Below are positions 58,085 through 64,000 of a stretch of 64,000 nt of DNA, in pieces. The notes under the pieces were generated by a model, which was not told the origin of the DNA, ran no database searches, and saw only the letters and a program-made list of their open reading frames with translations. The stretch is from Mariannaea sp. PMI_226 (Eukaryota > Ascomycota > Sordariomycetes > Hypocreales > Nectriaceae): contig JANFOG010000013.1 in NCBI GenBank assembly GCA_024336345.1, positions 744,001 through 808,000 of the forward strand, in the 5' to 3' direction. Positions within the stretch are counted from its first letter, which is position 1; the number at the start of each line of letters is the position of its first letter. The position numbers and the translations under genes were made by a program.

Positions 58085-60496
58085 GCCAGGTCAGAGGTAA
58101 AAACTACAAGCTGGCCGAGAGTGGCTGGGCCTTCATTAATCCCAAACTTGGGGATGAGGAATTACAAGTTACCGGCTGAGCCCGCAGGCGCCTTCTTGGC
58201 AAAGCTAACAATCACAAATGCTGCGGCATATTCGGCCTTGTTTTTTGTTTGAGGCTGGCCAGCACCATTTCAACTACTAAACCGTGCACGACCCAAAGGT
58301 GGCCATTCTCTTGGGCTGGAAATATCATGTGCCGATATGCCTGAGGATGAGAGTTGATGCCCAACCGCACGGCTGATCCGGATCCGAGCCTGCAGAACAG
58401 TTCACCTCCTCTCGTCATTATCCAGGAGCAGATCAAACTCAATCTCAATCACATGATGTTTTTTCTACTTACCCCCTTGCAAGCGAGTGGTCGTATGTTT
58501 TGAGCGATCTCGCCTTGGGGTGGGTAATAGAAAAGAAGAGCAAGCCAACGACCACAAAGGGGCGTGGGAAGTCTTGGTTTCTCTTGGCTCCCCCCTCGTC
58601 GCCGAAGTGATGACGGATCTCCTTACAAGACAACAAATAAAATAAAAAAGGATCCCCCGGCAAATGCTACTATTCACTGGGATGTTTCAACCATGCGAGA
58701 GGGAATCTTCTCTCACCTACAAAGGAAAAATTAATGTAGCCGCCTAAAGTCTCGCCATTTCCAGCTGGCCGGTTCCCAAGAAGCCATGACCATTTGAGAG
58801 ATAACGGGCCCAGAGACAAGAGGAGAGAACCGGGGGGGCTTGAAGCACTTTTGAACGTCGCGATTCGGAATTCGACATCGGCCCTGACATGGCCCTGGAC
58901 CAGGCGTATTTAGCCTTGATCGGTAGAGTTTTGAATGAAGGGGAAGGGTGGAAATAGGATAGGGCCAGATTGCCATTGCCTGAAGATGGGGCAATGAGTG
59001 CGAGAAGTCTCGAAATGGGGCCTAACTGACCCATGGCTGAGAGAACAGCAGCAGCAGTAGCAGCAGCAGCAGATTTGGCTTATGCTTCGGCTTTTCATCC
59101 TCCGATGTCTGAAGTCATCCTCTTTCCACCCGCTCTCGGGGTGAAACCAGGCGAAAAAGGCCTGTGTGCACACCCAGACCAGACCCTTTATGGGCCGGAC
59201 GCGTCATTCGTGTCTCGCTCGCTTCTTGGGGCCCTGTTTTGGGGCCAACCCGTCGAGCTAATTGCTCACCAAGGACCCAGGACTCTGGACCTGGGAACCA
59301 CCACCCCTGAGACTGGGAAGCTTGGCCCAGGCGGCAATGTTAATAAAAGGAAAAAAAAAAAGGCGTGTTTTTGGATCGACATAGCATCAACAGCTCTACA
59401 GGACTAGCTCAGCCGAGTTCACAGCCTAGGGCTAAAACGGGAGCTTCGTCCAAGTACGTATTAGCCACAGCCTGGATTGGGGATCTTGAGGGTCTTGTCT
59501 TGGAGGGAAGGGGGGGGGTTCGTTTTGCCAGTCCAAGCTCTAACAAATCTCGAACCCTGGCGTGCCTGGGAGCAGCAAATCGAACCATGGCGTTTTGAAC
59601 GGGTGTATCAAGGCTTTTTTGGAGTCGTTGGTCATGAACCGTCGCGCCCCCTGGACGGCTGTTTCTTTTTAACATGTCGAACCGTTGGCCTGGTTCGGCT
59701 TCGGATAACTGCCACGGGACCGAAGCTAATGAACGGGTTATGTACGAGCCCTTAGTGAGAAGGGGGGGGAGGGGGAGAGATTAAGCCATGGTCAGCTCTG
59801 GCAGGTTAGGTCGTTGGAAGTGCAATCAGGATGTGAGGAAGCATGAATGCCGTGCCTTGGTGAAGCCGGCACATGGAAGAACTACCGGCAGCATCAACAG
59901 CAACCAATCAACACAAATCCCGCCATCAGGCCTATGGTTGGCTGCTGCTTCTCGACAAGTCTGGGACTCAATAAATGGTGTTTTTTTTATTATTATAAAA
60001 GGCCCATCAATCCAAATAATCCAAAGACAATTAATTCTATGTACCGGAACAATAAAGCCAACTCCAGAATTTCCCGAAGTTGTCTGTCGGGTCTCATCAT
60101 GATAACCGAGCGGAATCCGAAGCTTTTACTCTGTACAGATCACAGCCTCGTGTTACTCCGTCTTTGCCTATAATACCGGACGCCTTCGCCGCCTGCTTAT
60201 GATGCCGCCTGGCGCTTGGAGCGGCACTTATTCTGAGTATGCGGCCTTATTCTACGTTGAGAGAAGAGAGAAGAAGACTGAGACACGCATTACCGTGATT
60301 GGCAATGAGCAAAATACCAAGGATTAGAAACAAAATTAAGCAACACTAAATATAAAATAAGATACCTACAGTAGAATAAAATAATTAAAAATAAAATAAA
60401 TAAAGAAGATTGTGTCTGAAAGTCTGGGGTCACGATGCCGATGTGGGACGCAAGCCCCCCGGGAAGCGGACGCAACATGCGGCCCACGATGATGGC

Positions 60497-60519
60497 TTGC
60501 GTTGCGTTGCGTTGCGTTG
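60497..60519. repeat. (TTGCG)4 microsatellite
   Basis: Four perfect TTGCG units plus TTG in a gene-free stretch. Confidence 0.9.
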
Positions 60520-62174
60520 AATAGAAAGCTGGCCAGCCGCTTCTTCGTAATTTACAGCACCCTCAACTTCCTTACGGTAATTGCAGAATGGAGAGCACGC
60601 ATGCTCAAAACCTGCAACGACATCAAAACTGCCAAAGAGCGGTCTGGCGTTCAACTGCCGTTGTCGTGGGCTCAGCTGAGAATCCGCCTTGCTGTGCGTT
60701 TCCGTGCATATGCTGTAAGTATGCGGGCATCCAAGCATTCCCGTGTGTCATAGGGCACAAGAAGTTGTACTTTCGTAACCGGCGCTGCGCAATGTGGGAA
60801 AGGAAAAAAAAAACAAAGGGATGCAGCCAATTAGCTGTCGATTCAAAGCAGGGAAAGGGGGCGCAAAAAAGAAGAAATAAAAATGGAAAGATACAGAGAA
60901 AATGCGGGCAAATGGAGATGTATGCAGGCACGGCTTCGACCAAAGAAGAGTTGCCGGCGGTGATGGCATCGCAGACTAACAAGCATACGGTATAACCTCA
61001 CCATCCATCTCGACTCGTGAAAGCCCTTTCTGCCCCCCCTTCCACCCTAGTCAAGGGGACTTGGAGAACGTTTTTTACGTCTTGTTTTCTCAATTGTTTC
61101 CTCACTTCTGGGACTCATACTATAATCCCAGCCTTTGCCAGGGGGACCCGCGAGACAAGTTTACTTTAGACTACTCCATCATAGCTCATGGCATCACAAG
61201 GGTTGACTCGTTGGGGACTAAGCAGTGGCGGTCTCAATGAGACTAGGGAGCATCTGGCGTCGTTCTACGGGGGTCACTAATTGACTGGCTGCGGGCGGTA
61301 AGATCGGGAAGGCCTCTATCGTGGACCTTTTTTACTTCTTCTTCTTGTTTGTTCCCACTCAAGGGCCGTGAGAGGTAAGAAGCAAAAAAAAAGATTAAAG
61401 AGAGAAGCAGACCAAGGAGGCAAAAGCAACTTTTTAATGAGTTTCCACAACATCCTTGCCCGTGGGTCGGTGGGTTTCCTACACAACCAACGACATCTGT
61501 CCAAACCCTCCGAGGTGAAGCTTGAGCATGGCGCAGTACATAGTAGACAGTAAAATCTTCCGTCTGCATGTACAACGAGGACGACGGAGTCATGTCCTGC
61601 CAACATGTCGTGTTTTCAGCTCACCAGACCTTCGAATCTGACAACAGGTGTACAAGAGTATGCACTACGGACAGCGGCAAAAAGAAAACTCGTTGCCAAT
61701 AGTTCCAAGAAGGGGGGGATGAGTGTCGTTGCCGCCAGTGAGGTTTGCAGGCTGCACATGTACATGCATGCTCTTTGCGAGCCACGAAGGCTCATCAGAG
61801 AAATGACAAAGTTACCTTTCGTGCGTCCGGAAGAATAATGGCTTCGGAGAGTGTGCAAACCTGGTCCACCTCTGCCGACGACAAGGCTACATTAGCAGTA
61901 GCTACATGGTGTACAACGTGGCCATGACTCCACCACAAGGTAAACGACAGGTTGCTACGTACTGTCCAGATTATCATGTCGGGTGCAACTTTTTGTCCAA
62001 GATGTTTCTTGTACCGGTGATCTAAAGCATCAACAGACTTGCGAGGGAAATTGGTAATAAGTAAGTTCTGTAACAAGCCGGATACTACGTAGTATCTTTG
62101 AGATGAACTGCTGGTTATGATGAATGACACCGGGATTTGAATTCAAGACCAGGGTTAGATATGGAAGTCTGTTC

Positions 62175-62200
62175 TTTTTTTTTTTTTTTTTTTTTTTTTT
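62175..62200. repeat. T26 homopolymer
   Basis: A run of 26 T, much longer than any other homopolymer in the window. Confidence 0.9.
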
Positions 62201-64000
62201 GGCAACGGGCCCTAAAAAGGATCAAAAAGCTGTCACGTCTGGGAAGGGGGATCCAAAAGGGAAAAATAAAAACACAGCCAGGGGGGGAGGACCCTATCAA
62301 GTGAGAAGCAGAACATCCCGAGGCCCGAGCCCTCGTTCTGGGAACGCCCAGGACATAAGAGCTGGGACGCCCATGATTGGCGGTGATGTGCTACAGTGCG
62401 GGTCAGGCTGGGGGGAGGCTTGAGTATGGTGAGGGTGACCCTTGGTGCCCATGGATAATTCGATGATGGCAACACTCAGAAGAAGAGGTGGAACACGGAG
62501 CCGGGGGGCGTGGCCTTGGCTCCCATCCGTTTTCTGCGTGGTCATCGCGTGCAGAAACTGTGTCATGATAGGAGGAGAATATTTGCTCTGGATGTATCTT
62601 TACGGAGCAAACGGTGACTACTGTAGGTACACACGTACTTCGTACATATGTACGTTGATGTGTATGATCGGCCGTTGAATTATCATCGGGCCAATTTGTT
62701 ATACCTTACGTACAGTATTCTGAAAGGATGGAAGCCTGAGTCACGTCACGCCCGTCCCCTCCTTTTTCCCTTGGAACCAGAATTGCATTCTGCTCTTCTC
62801 AGAATCCGCCATTTTGGACCCCAAACTGGGACCACGGACCTTTTTTTCTTCTTCTTCCTTCTTGGGTCTCACGTTTCTCTCTCCTTCTATTATGTGATTA
62901 GTAGCAATAGTCGTATTATTAGTATTACCTCCCAATCCCCAATTAGAGAGCCACTTGTAATGTATTTCCTACGAACGGAATCGGCCAAAAAAAACAAGGG
63001 CCAGTTCAAATCTCTGATCCAGGCATGGCAATTCTCCAATCAGCACTGGCAGGTGAAAGGCTTTTTGGTTCGACCAGGTTGGCAAGGCGGGCTACGCTTG
63101 ATTGCAAGGAAAAGAGAGACCATTCCACAACCCGCAAAACCGGTCGACAAGCGCAAGTTGCAGCCACCGTCGTCTTGAGCCACTGGCACAATATCGGGAT
63201 TTGCAGGGCTGATTGGGCAGCGGTGAGGTAGGGGTTGCCAGACGGACTGGCGCAAGAGAACGAAAGACCTCGCACCAAAGAAGGATTGTGGGGGGGAGAG
63301 CGGAAGGCCCGCACATGGGAAGTTGAGCAAAAGACGAGGCAGAAGACAAGGCCCGACAAGGCACGGCATGGGAAGGGGGGGTGGGCTCATTATACCTAGT
63401 AGAGGGATTGTGTTATTCCAGAAGCACGCCCTCAATGATGGCCTATAATCATAGACAAGCCTCTAGTTTCTTTCTAGCCGGCTTCTTGTGGATACTTGGT
63501 ACGGAGATAGTGTAATGACTTGATGACGGTGTGAATGGGGAAAAAAATCAGGTACATGCCACTTGCAGCCCGCTTAACTTATTGCAAACAACGAGGCTCA
63601 AGTGACAGGGCCGATGTCCACCCAAGAGGTGCGTGAGGAGGATTACCACAATACACAGTTAGGGCCCTACATACCTGACACTCAGAGGGCATTGTCTGGG
63701 GGGGAGGCAGAGCGCTCGCCCGCCTACAACCACCTCCGTCAATTGGTGGGAATGTCCCCCCCCTCTCTCTCTCCCCCGGTAGGCCGGACCCCGGGTCAAA
63801 GGCGGTCCCAAAAGCCCATGTCGACGCATCTTCACCGGTTCCTGCATTGGGAAAGCGAAGTGTGTGTTGCTTGTAACCCGACTACCATAGTACGGGATGC
63901 CGAGCGAACAGAGAAAGACCTAAGCGGGCGAGTGATTTTTTTCCTTTGAGAGAGACGGTTTGTTTTATCCATGCAGGAAATATTGCACACACAAATGTCC

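Larger units (their letters stand above)
58085..64000. other. 5.9-kb spacer, no gene seen
   Basis: No recognisable gene was found on either strand. There are simple repeats: CAG-rich DNA at 59041-59071, (TTGCG)4 at 60497-60519, and T26 at 62175-62200, plus scattered G and A runs. The longest frames (124-176 codons) are low-complexity and have no start context, domain or splice logic. Genes outside the window may have their promoters here. Confidence 0.55.

Noticed and set aside
59033..59407. 124-codon frame starting with an alanine run
   Set aside because: The alanines come from a CAG-type microsatellite and the end is poly-lysine from an A run; low-complexity only.
62648..63178. 176-codon frame near the end of the window
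   Set aside because: Crosses T and CTT runs, no domain, no good start context.
1..64000. CRISPR arrays, bacterial-type operons, rRNA genes or intact transposons
   Set aside because: No regular spacer-repeat arrays, rRNA signatures, transposase or reverse-transcriptase motifs were seen on either strand.

Overview
The window is nuclear DNA of a filamentous ascomycete, most likely a Sordariomycete and plausibly Hypocreales. Genes are split by short introns (46-107 bp) with GT..AG ends, and two tRNA genes carry small introns just 3' of the anticodon. The gene set is typical of moulds: an ACS-family permease, an AA7 oxidase, a clock-gene-9 type trehalose phosphorylase, GINS subunit Psf3, an OS-9 lectin, flavohemoglobin and a CE16-like esterase. 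The order-level placement is inference. Spacers are long and rich in homopolymer runs and microsatellites.

Layout. 1-8.4 kb: 3' part of an organic-anion permease, a secreted 18-cysteine protein, a Ras-like protein with damaged nucleotide-binding motifs, and a secreted bicovalent-FAD oligosaccharide oxidase. 8.4-13.5 kb: no gene seen. 13.5-17.3 kb: a small secreted double-psi beta-barrel protein and a centrosomin-motif protein. 17.3-26 kb: a poor region with an F-box/LRR pseudogene, tRNA-Glu(CTC) and one orphan gene. 26.2-27.7 kb: the ER quality-control lectin Yos9/OS-9. 27.7-33.2 kb: no gene seen. 33.2-43.9 kb: the densest part, with a C2H2 regulator, Psf3, Mn superoxide dismutase, a decayed APH-type kinase and trehalose phosphorylase. 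47.5-52.8 kb: a secreted protein of unknown function with an ADP-ribosyltransferase-like layout, tRNA-Arg(TCG) and flavohemoglobin. 52.8-56.9 kb: AT-rich, with a cytochrome P450 relic. 56.9-58.1 kb: a secreted SGNH esterase. 58.1-64 kb: no gene seen, only simple repeats.

How the genes fit together. No biosynthetic cluster or defence system is visible. Three stress enzymes lie within 15 kb (MnSOD, trehalose phosphorylase, flavohemoglobin), but they are separately promoted and their closeness may be chance. Five genes have predicted signal peptides for export (18-Cys protein, AA7 oxidase, barrel protein, ART-like protein, esterase), and Yos9 enters the ER and is retained there. The points most worth checking are the secreted protein at 47.5 kb, the pseudo-GTPase at 5.2 kb, and the APH-like gene at 39.6 kb, which combines lost catalytic residues with an in-frame stop inside a conserved motif.
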